Positions 1-9,225 are shown, numbered from the stretch's first letter. The stretch is 64,000 bases of DNA from Gramella sp. MT6 (GCF_019357415.1 NZ_CP048410.1:3374501-3438500), one strand, 5' to 3'. A program made the numbers and translations. The notes: a model not told the origin generated them from the letters alone.

Positions 1-26
1 GTTTTTTATTTCAAAATAACAATGAC

Positions 27-1097
27 TTAATTAAAATAAATTCCATTAGGATTGATTCCGGCCGAATATTGATCCAGCAAACTACCATCGCCAAGATCAT
101 AAATATAAAGATCTCCATCCCCTGTAAAATCAGCTCGTGGGGAAGCCACATATATCTTGTTATCATGAATTTCAAAACCATAAAGAACAGCAACTTCATC
201 CAGGCTATATTCCGCAGATTCTGGTAATTCCTCTCCTAAATCATATTGATAGACAGATTTACCTATGGTAAAATAAGCACTGTTACCACTAAGCTGAAGG
301 TTTTCAGGATGTATACTACTCTCAGGAAATTCAGAAAATTCTACCACCTCGTTTGTTGCAAGCTCTATTCTAGATAGTTCCCCGGCAGTTTCTACATCTG
401 CATAAGATGGTTTACCCGAGGCCAGAACCCAAAGATCGTTACCCTGAACAACCATGGAATTTGGAACATCGCCAACTTCAATTTCTTTAACAACCACATT
501 GGATTCACTATCTATTACAGAAACAATATTATTAAACGAGAAACCTCCTTTATGAGCAACGTAAAGTGCATTGTTAACTGATATCAAATTTTCAGGTCCT
601 TCTGCAACCGGTATAGTTTCAATAAACGAGAAATTTACAAGGTTGAAAACTGCTACAAAATCATCATCAGGATTTCCACCGTCTCCCCAATTGGTTACAA
701 ACAGTTTATCTCCTATAACTTCCGCAAACCTTGGATTCATCAAATTAGTGTTGATCGTCCCTAAACTTTCAAAAGTAAAGCGGTTTACGATTTCGATTTT
801 GTTCGAAACATTTACCACTATGATCGCTAGAACATCATGCATTTCCATGCTTTGAGCCGTATCTCCCAGATCAAAACCATTGATATTATTAAAGATCTGA
901 GCTGAATTTTCTTCATTCTCTTCATTTATAAAATTCACCGAAGCATTGGCTGAGCCAAAATTGCCTTCATTAAGTACAAAAATCCCTGATTGAAACTGAG
1001 CATCGGTTTCCGGAACAGGGGCGCAGCAATCATCATTTTCGCAGGAATTGAATAATAACGCGATAAAGAATAAAAGTAATAAGTGTTTGTAGTTCAT
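27..1097 (-). CDS. BtuG-like surface beta-propeller lipoprotein
   Basis: This 356-residue protein is probably a surface lipoprotein that captures vitamin B12 and passes it to the outer-membrane transporter. A hydrophobic signal ends in FNSC with Cys19 as the lipidated residue. It is followed by an acidic, Cys-rich stretch and then blade-like repeats; the early segment VLNEGNFGSANASV is typical of DUF5074/YncE-type seven-bladed propellers. The gene starts two bases after the btuB stop, so both are cotranscribed behind the cobalamin riboswitch. In Bacteroides, BtuG is such a propeller, held on BtuB and binding B12 very tightly. Assignment to that role rests on fold type and position; the ligand itself is not visible in the sequence. 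Confidence 0.75.
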   Translation of the reverse strand: MNYKHLLLLFFIALLFNSCENDDCCAPVPETDAQFQSGIFVLNEGNFGSANASVNFINEENEENSAQIFNNINGFDLGDTAQSMEMHDVLAIIVVNVSNKIEIVNRFTFESLGTINTNLMNPRFAEVIGDKLFVTNWGDGGNPDDDFVAVFNLVNFSFIETIPVAEGPENLISVNNALYVAHKGGFSFNNIVSVIDSESNVVVKEIEVGDVPNSMVVQGNDLWVLASGKPSYADVETAGELSRIELATNEVVEFSEFPESSIHPENLQLSGNSAYFTIGKSVYQYDLGEELPESAEYSLDEVAVLYGFEIHDNKIYVASPRADFTGDGDLYIYDLGDGSLLDQYSAGINPNGIYFN

Positions 1098-1099
1098 GT

Positions 1100-2929
1100 T
1101 TAAAATTTAAAAGTTAGTGTAGAATTAATAGACCTTCCCGGCATAATACGGGATGGCAGGCTTTGATATTTCTTGTTGAAAATGTTATTAAATCGAAGAT
1201 CTACACCAATTTCAGGATTCCTTGAAAATGTGTAGCCCAAATACAGGTCGGCAATTTCATAGCCTTCCAATTCATAATTATTATCTGAAGAAGTATAAAT
1301 ACTCCCATTATAGAGTGACTGCAGCAGAATAGAAAAGTTCTTTATTTCATAACCAGCAGCCAGGGTCACTTTGTGTTGTGGTGTATAAATAAGCTGGTCA
1401 CCTGTTTCCTGATCTACAGATCTTGTATAAGCATAACTAGTGTTGAGACTAAAGGCATTTTCTGATAATTGCGTATTCCAAGCCGCAAACAACTCCAACC
1501 CGTAATTATGCACATTAGCTGTATTCACCGGTCTCCACATACCAGATTCATCAGGAATCCAGCGAATAAGGTCATCGATATCTATAAAATAACCGGTGAG
1601 GTTAATTCTTAATACGTTGAAATTGAATTCATTTCCTAATTCTGCCTGAATTGACGTTTCTGGATCCAGATTAGTATTACCTCCCTGTAACCAGAACAGA
1701 TCATTAAATGTAGGTATCCGAAAATTACGGGAAGAATTAAATCTTAGCTGGTAATTCTCAGAGAATTGATACGAGCTTCCTATGGAAAATAATAAAGGTG
1801 AATCGTAATTATTGGTGATCTCCTGCCTTAAGCTCAACTCATAACTAAATTTCTCCAGTTGATGACTCCATAAAGCAGAAATCCCTCCTATCTTTCTTTC
1901 GGCATTTTCAATCCCTGTGCCTACTCCCTGAACATCGGTATAATCGGCAATAAGGTTAAGCTTCTTATTTTTAGCAAATTCATATTCCAGATCATATTTA
2001 ATAATTCCAGTTTCTGCATCTCCGGAACTATAATTATCTGAATCCCTGTTCTCATAATATTTGAAACTTTCATCGATCCAGGCTAGTTTGAGGCTACTGG
2101 TGAATTTTCCAGCAAAAGACTTCCATTCAAGGAGATTTCTAGAATTCCGATCCTCATATTTGCTGTTGGAAGGTAAATTCAAGGTTCCAGAAAAACCGCG
2201 ATCACCCTCATAATAGTTGGAATAGAACTTTAAAATATTGGTATCTCCTAGCCATTGAGCTATAGAGGCATTTAAAGAAACATTATAAAAATCCCCATTT
2301 TCATTGTATTCCTGAGTCTCCAGGTATTTATAATCATTTTCAGAGCTCACTCCTGCTAAACCAATATTTACGCTGGTCTTTTCAGTAGAGAAATTGCCAT
2401 TATAGGATGTCTGGTAAGTATCAAAACTACCATAACCCAGCCTAATTTCATTTTCTGAATTTCCGTCAAAACTAAATTCGTTGCTTAAATGAATCGTTCC
2501 TCCAATAGCACCACTGCCATATACAACGCTTCCTCCACCCGGCCGGAGACTGATATTATCAAATACTTTGGTGTTTACGGTATTGAAATCTGTCTGACCT
2601 GTAAATTGGGAATTGATATTAATTCCGTTCCATATAACCGCGGTTTGAGAAGCTCCTGTTCCACGCACAGAGGCTGAAGAGACCATTCCGTATCCATTTT
2701 CACGAAAAAAGAATGGGGTATTGAATTTAAGTAAGGAAGTTAATAATGGTTCTGAACGCTGAATTACAGTGGAACTGATCTCTTTAACAAACTGCCCTTC
2801 AGAATTATTTTTCAGCTTCACATCACTGAGCAGGACCTCATCGAGCCAGTTAATGGAATCATTTTGCGATGTAGCTTTTAAGCAACAACACAGCAATAAT
2901 GTAAATAAAAGATATAAGTTTCTGTTCAT
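1100..2929 (-). CDS. btuB: TonB-dependent vitamin B12 receptor BtuB
   Basis: This is a 609-residue outer-membrane TonB-dependent transporter for cobalamin, close to the usual BtuB length. It has an N-terminal signal peptide (about residues 1-21, ending KATSQ). A plug domain spans roughly 25-150 and contains GASQTAVIWNGININ and the conserved GGGSVVYGSGAIGGTI segment. The beta-barrel that follows ends in an aromatic C-terminal residue (TLTFKF). A B12 riboswitch directly upstream on the same strand makes the substrate assignment firm for a family where specificity is otherwise hard to read. The surface propeller gene follows immediately downstream, and the ABC importer genes lie divergently on the other side of the riboswitch. 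Confidence 0.9.
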   Translation of the reverse strand: MNRNLYLLFTLLLCCCLKATSQNDSINWLDEVLLSDVKLKNNSEGQFVKEISSTVIQRSEPLLTSLLKFNTPFFFRENGYGMVSSASVRGTGASQTAVIWNGININSQFTGQTDFNTVNTKVFDNISLRPGGGSVVYGSGAIGGTIHLSNEFSFDGNSENEIRLGYGSFDTYQTSYNGNFSTEKTSVNIGLAGVSSENDYKYLETQEYNENGDFYNVSLNASIAQWLGDTNILKFYSNYYEGDRGFSGTLNLPSNSKYEDRNSRNLLEWKSFAGKFTSSLKLAWIDESFKYYENRDSDNYSSGDAETGIIKYDLEYEFAKNKKLNLIADYTDVQGVGTGIENAERKIGGISALWSHQLEKFSYELSLRQEITNNYDSPLLFSIGSSYQFSENYQLRFNSSRNFRIPTFNDLFWLQGGNTNLDPETSIQAELGNEFNFNVLRINLTGYFIDIDDLIRWIPDESGMWRPVNTANVHNYGLELFAAWNTQLSENAFSLNTSYAYTRSVDQETGDQLIYTPQHKVTLAAGYEIKNFSILLQSLYNGSIYTSSDNNYELEGYEIADLYLGYTFSRNPEIGVDLRFNNIFNKKYQSLPSRIMPGRSINSTLTFKF

Positions 2930-2975
2930 AATCTGCCGACCTTTATCCCGAAAGTCACTCGATACTAGTTGAAAT

Positions 2976-3172
2976 TCAGGCAGGTCTCCTGGCTCACGTA
3001 CTGCAATTCACCTTCCCATCTTTTAAGACAGTGGTTTGAAGAATTATTGCAGCCATTCCTTTAATAGCGGAACTAAGCTTACAGTTGCGGGAACAGCTCA
3101 GGTTTATGAAGTTTACACTTCCCCCTGATTCCCTTTTAATCCACGCGGAAATAAATCAGCGTTGAACCAAAA
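2976..3172 (-). promoter_or_regulatory. Cobalamin (AdoCbl-type) riboswitch
   Basis: Read on the minus strand, the leader contains the landmarks of the cobalamin riboswitch family in order: AAAAGGGAAtcaggggGAAG, a P3-P6 region with GCTGTTCCCGCAACTGTAAG, CCACTGtc followed by GATGGGAAGGTG, and the 3' B12 core GAGCCAGGAGACCTGCC at 2979-2995. It ends about 45 bases before the btuB start codon, so it probably controls translation or termination in the btuB leader when B12 is plentiful. The exact ends are approximate. It cannot act on the divergent ABC operon, which is transcribed from the opposite strand. Confidence 0.95.
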
Positions 3173-3180
3173 TTTCGTGG

Positions 3181-3188
3181 CAAAATTA
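3181..3188 (-). promoter_or_regulatory. Candidate -7 element for btuB
   Basis: On the minus strand this reads TAATTTTG, a perfect match to the Bacteroidota -7 consensus TAnnTTTG, just upstream of the riboswitch. No TTG -33 element is found at the ideal 19-base spacing; the nearest is 24 bases away. Confidence 0.5.
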
Positions 3189-3230
3189 AACAATTAAGTT
3201 AGGTTAAGGGTTCAAAATTTTAAATAATCT

Positions 3231-3238
3231 TACTTTTG
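3231..3238 (+). promoter_or_regulatory. Candidate -7 element for btuFCD
   Basis: TACTTTTG matches TAnnTTTG perfectly. It overlaps the furthest upstream TTG codon (3236) of the btuF reading frame, which therefore cannot be in the transcript if this promoter is used. That favours the TTG at 3257 as the start. A clear -33 TTG is missing. Confidence 0.5.
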
Positions 3239-3256
3239 AACTCAAATCGACCGATC

Positions 3257-4390
3257 TTGAAAAAAATTATTTTCATATTTCTAATCCTTGGCATCCTTTC
3301 CTGTAAAGAAAGACCTCAACAGAATGATCCTGATAATCAAAAAGGTAAGACTGTTGAAATAGAAAATGCAACAGGATTTAGCATCACCAAATTCAAAAAT
3401 TACAGTATCATAGAGGTAAATACTCCCTGGCCCGGCGCACAGGATCCTTTTATATATCTTTTGAAAGAAAAAGATGCCGAGATCCCTAAAAATTTAAATT
3501 TTGACCAGCTCGTTGAAGTTCCAGTAGAAAATATTGTAGTTACCTCTACCACTCATATCCCTGCCTTAGAAGCATTGAATGAGGAAAATACCTTAAAAGG
3601 TTTTCCCGGGCTGAATTACATTTCTTCAGAAAAAACAAGGAAACTAATAGATAATGGAGAGATCTCCGAATTAGGCCAGAATGAAAATATAAATACTGAA
3701 GTTCTTATCGAACTTTCACCAGATGTAGTCATAGGCTTTGCCATTGATGCTTCGAACAAAAGTTTTGAAACCATTCAAAAAACCGGTATCCCGGTGATTT
3801 ATAATGGCGACTGGACAGAACAAAGTCCGCTTGGAAAAGCCGAATGGATCAAATTCTTCGGAGCTCTTTACGGAAAGGAAAAAAAGGCACAGGAAATCTT
3901 CAAGGAAATAAAGTCTGAATATCTTGCAGCCAAAGAACTCGCGAAAACAGCTAATTCAAAACCTACAATCATTAGTGGGTCTATGTACAATGATAAATGG
4001 TATATGCCCTATGGCAATTCCTGGCAAGCCCAATTCATTAAGGATGCCAATGCAAATTACCTGTATTCTGATACAAAAGGTGATGGCAGCCTGTCCCTCG
4101 CATTTGAAAGTGTTTTGGAAAAAGCGGAAGATGCAGAGTTCTGGATGAGTTCCGGGCAATTCACTTCCTATGAACAACTATTCAATGAATCTGAACACTA
4201 CCAAAGATTCACAGCTGTAATGAATAAAAATGTATATAGTGTAAGCTTATCACAGGGCGAAACCGGAGGAATTCTATATTATGAATTGGGACCGCAAAGA
4301 CCTGATCTTATTTTAAAAGATCACATCGCCATCTTTCACCCTGAATTATTAGAGAATTACGAACTGGTATTTTACAAACCTCTTAATTAA
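3257..4390 (+). CDS. btuF: Cobalamin ABC transporter substrate-binding lipoprotein
   Basis: This is a periplasmic binding protein of the BtuF/FecB class (about 377 residues), the partner of the following permease and ATPase. A short signal (MKKIIFIFLILGILSC) ends in a lipobox with the lipidated Cys about residue 16. The two-lobed fold is recognisable from VVTSTTHIPALEALN and from INTEVLIELSPDVVIGF. No ATG precedes the signal peptide. In-frame TTG codons occur at 3236 and 3257; I chose 3257 because it gives a canonical lipoprotein N-terminus and because 3236 lies inside a -7 promoter element. The stop overlaps the next start by one base (TAATG). B12 specificity is inferred from the divergent riboswitch-btuB unit; a siderophore binder would look similar. 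Confidence 0.85.
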   Translation: MKKIIFIFLILGILSCKERPQQNDPDNQKGKTVEIENATGFSITKFKNYSIIEVNTPWPGAQDPFIYLLKEKDAEIPKNLNFDQLVEVPVENIVVTSTTHIPALEALNEENTLKGFPGLNYISSEKTRKLIDNGEISELGQNENINTEVLIELSPDVVIGFAIDASNKSFETIQKTGIPVIYNGDWTEQSPLGKAEWIKFFGALYGKEKKAQEIFKEIKSEYLAAKELAKTANSKPTIISGSMYNDKWYMPYGNSWQAQFIKDANANYLYSDTKGDGSLSLAFESVLEKAEDAEFWMSSGQFTSYEQLFNESEHYQRFTAVMNKNVYSVSLSQGETGGILYYELGPQRPDLILKDHIAIFHPELLENYELVFYKPLN

Positions 4391-5421
4391 TGCTGAACCA
4401 GAGAAAATATACTTTCTCCATAATCCTGCTATTCCTGGCGGTGATCCTTACAGGATTATTCAATATTAGCCTCGGTTCGGTAAATATTCCTATTTCTGAA
4501 GTAACCTCTTCACTGCTGGGTCTTGAGGTAGAAAAAGACACCTGGAGATATATCATCGTTAATTACCGTCTACCTAAAGCGATCACAGCTATCATTACCG
4601 GATCTGGTCTGGCTGTAAGCGGACTTTTAATGCAGACCCTGTTTAGAAATCCTTTGGCAGGTCCTTATGTTCTAGGACTTAGCAGCGGTGCCAGCCTTGG
4701 AGTTGCGATCGTGTTTATGGGCGCTTCGGTTTTCGGGGCTTCTTTTGCCGTGATCCTGCTTTCTAAATGGAGCCTGGTTATCGCATCCAGCCTGGGAAGT
4801 TTATTAGTACTATTTGCCGTTATACTGGCTTCTATTCGATTAAGAGATACTATGGCTATACTTATCATTGGGTTGATGTTTGCCAGCCTTACCGCAGCTA
4901 TAGTTAGCGTTCTAGCCTATTTTAGTCCGGCTTCACAACTTCAGCAATATGTATTCTGGTCTTATGGTAGTCTGGGAGACCTAAGCTGGGACGAAGTAGG
5001 CATTCTTAGCCTTTTCTGGATCCTTGGTATCTTAATTAGTATAGGAAGTATAAAGAACCTTAATTCACTGCTGCTTGGGGAGCAGTATGCGAGAAGCCTG
5101 GGTACTAACATAAAAAAGAACAGGTTTGCGATAATCATAGCTACCAGCTTGCTCGCAGGTAGCATTACTGCTTTTGCAGGCCCTATCGCCTTTGTTGGTC
5201 TCGCAGTGCCTCATTTAATTAGACAGATCATTCCTTCCGCCAATCATATAACCCTTGTTCCCGCAGTAATATTTGGCGGTGCAATTTTAATGTTGCTATG
5301 CGATATTATTGCGCAAATCCCGGGAAGCGAATACAGCTTACCTATTAATGCCATAACTTCGCTAATTGGAGCACCGGTGGTCATCTGGTTACTGGTAAGA
5401 AAAAGAAAGTTCAATTTTTAA
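4390..5421 (+). CDS. btuC: Cobalamin ABC transporter permease (FecCD family)
   Basis: This 343-residue inner-membrane permease has roughly ten hydrophobic segments. It carries FecCD-family marks: YRLPKAITAIITGSGLAVSG near the first conserved loop, the QTLFRNPLAGPYVLGLSSGA segment that follows, and GPIAFVGLAVPHLIR near residue 265, which is the coupling region that contacts the ATPase. It overlaps the binding-protein gene by one base and abuts the ATPase gene with no gap, so the three are translationally coupled. The family transports B12, haem or ferric siderophores; B12 is inferred from the neighbouring riboswitch-controlled btuB. Confidence 0.87.
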   Translation: MLNQRKYTFSIILLFLAVILTGLFNISLGSVNIPISEVTSSLLGLEVEKDTWRYIIVNYRLPKAITAIITGSGLAVSGLLMQTLFRNPLAGPYVLGLSSGASLGVAIVFMGASVFGASFAVILLSKWSLVIASSLGSLLVLFAVILASIRLRDTMAILIIGLMFASLTAAIVSVLAYFSPASQLQQYVFWSYGSLGDLSWDEVGILSLFWILGILISIGSIKNLNSLLLGEQYARSLGTNIKKNRFAIIIATSLLAGSITAFAGPIAFVGLAVPHLIRQIIPSANHITLVPAVIFGGAILMLLCDIIAQIPGSEYSLPINAITSLIGAPVVIWLLVRKRKFNF

Positions 5422-6213
5422 ATGACAGCATCAAATTCAAATAGCGTCCTTAAAACTGAAAGCCTAAACATAGGTTACAGGAAGAAAAATAAGGTGAATT
5501 TGATAGCATCAGACATCAATATAGAAATTAATCCCGGTGAGCTTGTTGCCGTTATCGGAGTGAATGGAGCTGGAAAATCTACCTTACTTAAAACTTTAAG
5601 TGGAATACTACAAAGTGTTGATGGAGAGGTTTTTATATCTAACAGTAAATTATCTAAAACAGACCCTTCTGACCTTGCTAAAAATATTAGCATGGTCTTA
5701 ACCGAGCAATTGTTATCAAAAAATCTGAGTGTTATCGAATTGGTAGCCCTGGGCAGGCAACCCTATACTAACTGGATAGGCCGTCTAACCAAAAATGACC
5801 TGAAAAAGATCATGCACGCCATTAAATTGGTAAATATCGAAGACATCAAAAACAAGAAATGTCACGAATTAAGTGACGGTCAGTTTCAAAAGGTTTTAAT
5901 AGCCCGGGCACTGGCACAGGACACTCCACTAATTATCCTGGACGAACCTACCACTCACCTGGACCTGTATCACAAAGCATATGTATTAAAACTGCTTCAA
6001 AAGCTTAGTAAAGAAACCAATAAAGCAATACTTTTTGCTTCACACGAAATCAACCTTGCTCTACAGCTTTGCGATAAACTTATTATTCTTAAAGATAAGA
6101 AAGCATTATTCGGAAATCCGGAGGAACTAGTAAAGACCAGAGCTATCAATGATCTTTTCCCCGGGAACCTTATTCATTTCGACCAGGAATCTTCAAGTTT
6201 TAAAATTAAATAG
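5422..6213 (+). CDS. btuD: Cobalamin ABC transporter ATP-binding protein
   Basis: This 263-residue ABC ATPase energises the BtuC-type permease. The Walker A motif GVNGAGKS lies at about residues 46-53. The signature is the variant LSDGQ (HELSDGQFQKVLIARAL, near 152) rather than LSGGQ, and Walker B is LIILDEPTTHLDL, with a downstream switch His in SHEIN. The ATG follows the permease stop with no intervening base. The last gene of the operon, it ends 76 bases before rmuC, where an independent promoter element is seen. The order binding protein, permease, ATPase is standard for B12 and siderophore importers. Confidence 0.87.
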   Translation: MTASNSNSVLKTESLNIGYRKKNKVNLIASDINIEINPGELVAVIGVNGAGKSTLLKTLSGILQSVDGEVFISNSKLSKTDPSDLAKNISMVLTEQLLSKNLSVIELVALGRQPYTNWIGRLTKNDLKKIMHAIKLVNIEDIKNKKCHELSDGQFQKVLIARALAQDTPLIILDEPTTHLDLYHKAYVLKLLQKLSKETNKAILFASHEINLALQLCDKLIILKDKKALFGNPEELVKTRAINDLFPGNLIHFDQESSSFKIK

Positions 6214-6264
6214 GCCTGCAATTCAAATTTCTTTCCTCGCCCTTCATTAAAATTCTTAAATAAG

Positions 6265-6272
6265 TATCTTTG
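6265..6272 (+). promoter_or_regulatory. Candidate -7 element for rmuC
   Basis: TATCTTTG is a perfect TAnnTTTG match ending 17 bases before the rmuC ATG. The -33 position holds TTC rather than TTG. Confidence 0.45.
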
Positions 6273-6289
6273 AGAAAATCGCCTACCAT

Positions 6290-7717
6290 ATGAACGAATA
6301 CCTTCTTGTTACCTTAATATTTTTGATCGCATTAGGAATAGGAGGCTATCTGGGGAAGTTAATTTCCAGTTTAAAGTCCGGCTCTGAAGCCAGCAGACTG
6401 GAAGAAAAGAATAATCAACTATCACTTCACATAGAAGAACTTAAAACTCAATTAAACAACAACTTAGATAATTATAAGTCTGATATTCAGCAACTGAAAA
6501 ACGAAGCGCAGGCAGATATTGAAAAGATCGAATTAGAGCGTGAAGAGATCAGGCAAAAAAAGGAATATTTAAGTTTACAACTCACCCGGAAAATTTCAGA
6601 ATTCAATAATCTTCAGGAAAGAAATGAAGAACAGAAAGCCGAGGTTGAAAAGCTTCAGGAGAAATTTTCTAAAGAATTTGAAAACCTTGCGAACAGGATC
6701 CTGGACCAGAAATCTGAAAAATTCACCACTCTCAACAAACAAAACATCGAAAGTATTCTCGATCCATTGAAGGAAAAAATAAAGACCTTCGAGGACAAGG
6801 TGAACCTTAACAATGAGAATTTCATTAAGAGACACAGTGAACTTGGCGAGCAGCTTAGAAACCTGAACGAGCAAAATATAAGGATAAGCGAAGAGGCGAA
6901 TAACCTAACTAAAGCTTTAAAAGGCGAAAACAAAACCCAGGGTAACTGGGGTGAGTTGATCCTTGAGAAAGTGCTCGAAAAGTCGGGATTAGTAAAGGAT
7001 CGCGAATACTTTATTCAAGAATCCCATAAAGATGAAGATGGTAACAGGCTCTATCCAGATGTCGTTATACATTTACCGAACGACAAACGCATGGTTATCG
7101 ATTCTAAGGTCTCCCTGGTTGCTTATGAGAAATATGTAAGCGAAGAGAATAAGGATACCCAGGAACGCTATTTAAAGGAGCACATCCGATCACTGAACAA
7201 TCATATCCTGCAACTAAGCAGTAAAAAATATGAAGATCTGCATGAGATGAAATCTCCAGATTTTGTTTTAATGTTTATTCCTATTGAGCCCGCCTTATAT
7301 TTGGCGCAAAATGCAGATAACACATTTTTCTATACAGCTTTTCAGAAGAATATACTCCTGGTTAGCCCTACTACCCTTTTATCCACTCTAAGAACTATAG
7401 ACACTATCTGGAGCAATGAAAAACAGCAACAGAATGCTTTGGCCATTGCTAAACACGCTTCCAGTTTATATCACAAGTTCAAAATTCTTCTTGACGATCT
7501 TAATACCGTGGGAGATAGAATAGATTCTACTAAGAATGCATATTCCGGGGCGATGAAAAAATTAACCGGCCAGCAAAACCTCATTAAAGATATCGATAAG
7601 CTGGAAGAACTTGGTATAGCACCAAAACAAAAGATCGGAAAAGTCTGGCTGGACAAAGCCAATGAAGATTCTGAAAGTGAAGAAGAATCAGAAAATCCTA
7701 CATTTAATCTACAATGA
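6290..7717 (+). CDS. rmuC: DNA recombination protein RmuC
   Basis: This is a 475-residue RmuC-family protein. An N-terminal membrane anchor (about residues 4-25) is followed by a long coiled-coil of charged heptads (about 35-200). The PD-(D/E)XK-like RmuC domain then spans about 205-430, with GNWGELILEKVLEKSGL and PDVVIHLPNDKRMVIDSKVSL. RmuC limits inversions at short inverted repeats in E. coli and is thought to be a nuclease; it has also been linked to anti-plasmid or anti-phage activity in some contexts, which nothing here tests. The stop overlaps the next ATG (ATGA), making it the head of a compact plus-strand run to 10724. Confidence 0.92.
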   Translation: MNEYLLVTLIFLIALGIGGYLGKLISSLKSGSEASRLEEKNNQLSLHIEELKTQLNNNLDNYKSDIQQLKNEAQADIEKIELEREEIRQKKEYLSLQLTRKISEFNNLQERNEEQKAEVEKLQEKFSKEFENLANRILDQKSEKFTTLNKQNIESILDPLKEKIKTFEDKVNLNNENFIKRHSELGEQLRNLNEQNIRISEEANNLTKALKGENKTQGNWGELILEKVLEKSGLVKDREYFIQESHKDEDGNRLYPDVVIHLPNDKRMVIDSKVSLVAYEKYVSEENKDTQERYLKEHIRSLNNHILQLSSKKYEDLHEMKSPDFVLMFIPIEPALYLAQNADNTFFYTAFQKNILLVSPTTLLSTLRTIDTIWSNEKQQQNALAIAKHASSLYHKFKILLDDLNTVGDRIDSTKNAYSGAMKKLTGQQNLIKDIDKLEELGIAPKQKIGKVWLDKANEDSESEEESENPTFNLQ

Positions 7718-8856
7718 AAACCATTTACACCTTAATCTTATTCAGCTTCCTTTTCTTTTTCCCTGAATTAAAGGCACAAGAGATCTATTTTCCAGATGCC
7801 GGAGAATGGGAAGAGCGATCTGCTTCAGATTTCAATTTAAATTTATCTGAAGCCGTAGAATTCGCAAAAGCAAATGAATATTCAGAATCTAGGGATCTGC
7901 GACAAGCCATATTAAAAGGTTTTCAACAGGAACCTTATCACGAATTGTTAGGCCCAGTTAAAAGAAGAGGCGGACCGGCAGGAATCATATTGAAAGATGG
8001 CTATATAGTTGCAAAGTGGGGTGATACCAAAAGGGTAGACATGACCTTTAGCGTAACGAAAAGCTTTCTTTCTACCACTGCTCTTATTGCAATGGATAAA
8101 AATTTGATCACAGATTTTAATGATGTGGTAATAGATTACGTATGGTACGATACTTTTGAAGGAAAACATAATTCCCAGATCACCTGGAAAAACCTGTTAC
8201 AACAAAATTCAGATTGGAGTGGAGAACTATGGGGCGGTTTCGACTGGGCAGACAGGCCACCTCAAGATAAAACTATAGACGAATGGAGATCCAGAGAACT
8301 ACACGAACCTGGCACTAATTTCAAGTACAACGATGTTCGGGTAAACGTCCTGGCATATTCTCTATTAAATGTATTCAGAAAGCCCTTACCAAAAGTGCTA
8401 AAAGAAAATATCATGGATCCTATCAACGCATCTCAATCCTGGAGATGGTTTGGTTATGATAATTCCTGGACTGTTATAGACGGTCTTAAAATGCAATCTG
8501 TAAGCGGCGGCGGCCATTCTGGCGGCGGAATGTTCATCAATACAGAAGATATGGCAAGGTTCGGACTCTTATTTATGAACAACGGGAAATGGGAAGATAT
8601 ACAATTGATCTCGCCCAATTTGATAAAAGAGGCAATCCAACCTTCTAAACCAAATCCGAATTACGGATATATGTGGTGGCTTAACTCGAAAGGCGATCGA
8701 AATATGCCGGAAATTGATAATGAAATCTTTTATGCCGCAGGTTTTGGTGGTAATTTTATCGTCATAGATCAGAAGAGGAACTTAGTAATCGTTACTCGTT
8801 GGCTGGAGCCCTCAAAATTTGAAGAGTTTATGAATCTTATTTATAAAGAAATTTAA
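7714..8856 (+). CDS. Secreted serine hydrolase, beta-lactamase (class C) fold
   Basis: This 380-residue periplasmic or secreted hydrolase has a signal peptide (about 1-22, ending LKAQ). It carries the beta-lactamase/penicillin-binding fold signatures: the nucleophile in SVTK (Ser113, Lys116), a Tyr-Asn element in FKYNDVRVN, and a late HSGGG box in place of KTG. Such proteins include esterases, D-aminopeptidases and 6-aminohexanoate-dimer hydrolase-like enzymes; true beta-lactamase activity is not implied. Translation is coupled to rmuC by an ATGA overlap, although no functional link between the two is known to me. Confidence 0.8.
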   Translation: MKTIYTLILFSFLFFFPELKAQEIYFPDAGEWEERSASDFNLNLSEAVEFAKANEYSESRDLRQAILKGFQQEPYHELLGPVKRRGGPAGIILKDGYIVAKWGDTKRVDMTFSVTKSFLSTTALIAMDKNLITDFNDVVIDYVWYDTFEGKHNSQITWKNLLQQNSDWSGELWGGFDWADRPPQDKTIDEWRSRELHEPGTNFKYNDVRVNVLAYSLLNVFRKPLPKVLKENIMDPINASQSWRWFGYDNSWTVIDGLKMQSVSGGGHSGGGMFINTEDMARFGLLFMNNGKWEDIQLISPNLIKEAIQPSKPNPNYGYMWWLNSKGDRNMPEIDNEIFYAAGFGGNFIVIDQKRNLVIVTRWLEPSKFEEFMNLIYKEI

Positions 8857-8857
8857 A

Positions 8858-9223
8858 ATGAAAAAGACCTTATTCTACATACTTGGAGGCATCCTGATTC
8901 TTTGGCTACTATATTACGCCTTCGTCTATTTTGTACCATATAGCGAGGGTACCAGAAGTGGAGAATTGATCAAATTCAGTCATAAAGGTGTAATTGTAAA
9001 GACCTGGGAAGGCGAAATAAGCCAGGGAATAAGTGGAGCTCAGATATTCCAGTTTTCGGTTCTGGACAAGCACGATGACGTGATCCAGAAACTTCAGGAA
9101 TATGAAGGCAATTATGTGAAACTTACCTATGAAGAGCGATATACTACCTTTTTCTTCTGGGGAGATACCAAGTATTTCATTTCCGAAGTTGAAAAATCTG
9201 AAAGTCCACATTTTAGAAAATAA
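8858..9223 (+). CDS. Small membrane-anchored protein, function unknown
   Basis: This 121-residue protein has one N-terminal transmembrane helix (about 5-28) and a compact, mixed alpha/beta soluble part rich in aromatic and charged residues (GTRSGELIKFSHKGVIVKTW, ending in YFISEVEK). It starts one base after the serine hydrolase stop and ends two bases before the thioesterase start. I recall flavobacterial homologues being mislabelled as 6-phosphogluconate dehydrogenase, but no Rossmann fold or NADP site is visible, so that name should not be propagated. The topology suggests the soluble domain is periplasmic. Confidence 0.75.
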   Translation: MKKTLFYILGGILILWLLYYAFVYFVPYSEGTRSGELIKFSHKGVIVKTWEGEISQGISGAQIFQFSVLDKHDDVIQKLQEYEGNYVKLTYEERYTTFFFWGDTKYFISEVEKSESPHFRK

Positions 9224-9225
9224 CT

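Noticed and set aside
6290..7717. rmuC as part of a defence island
   Set aside because: Its neighbours are metabolic and membrane genes with no nuclease, helicase, toxin or restriction genes.
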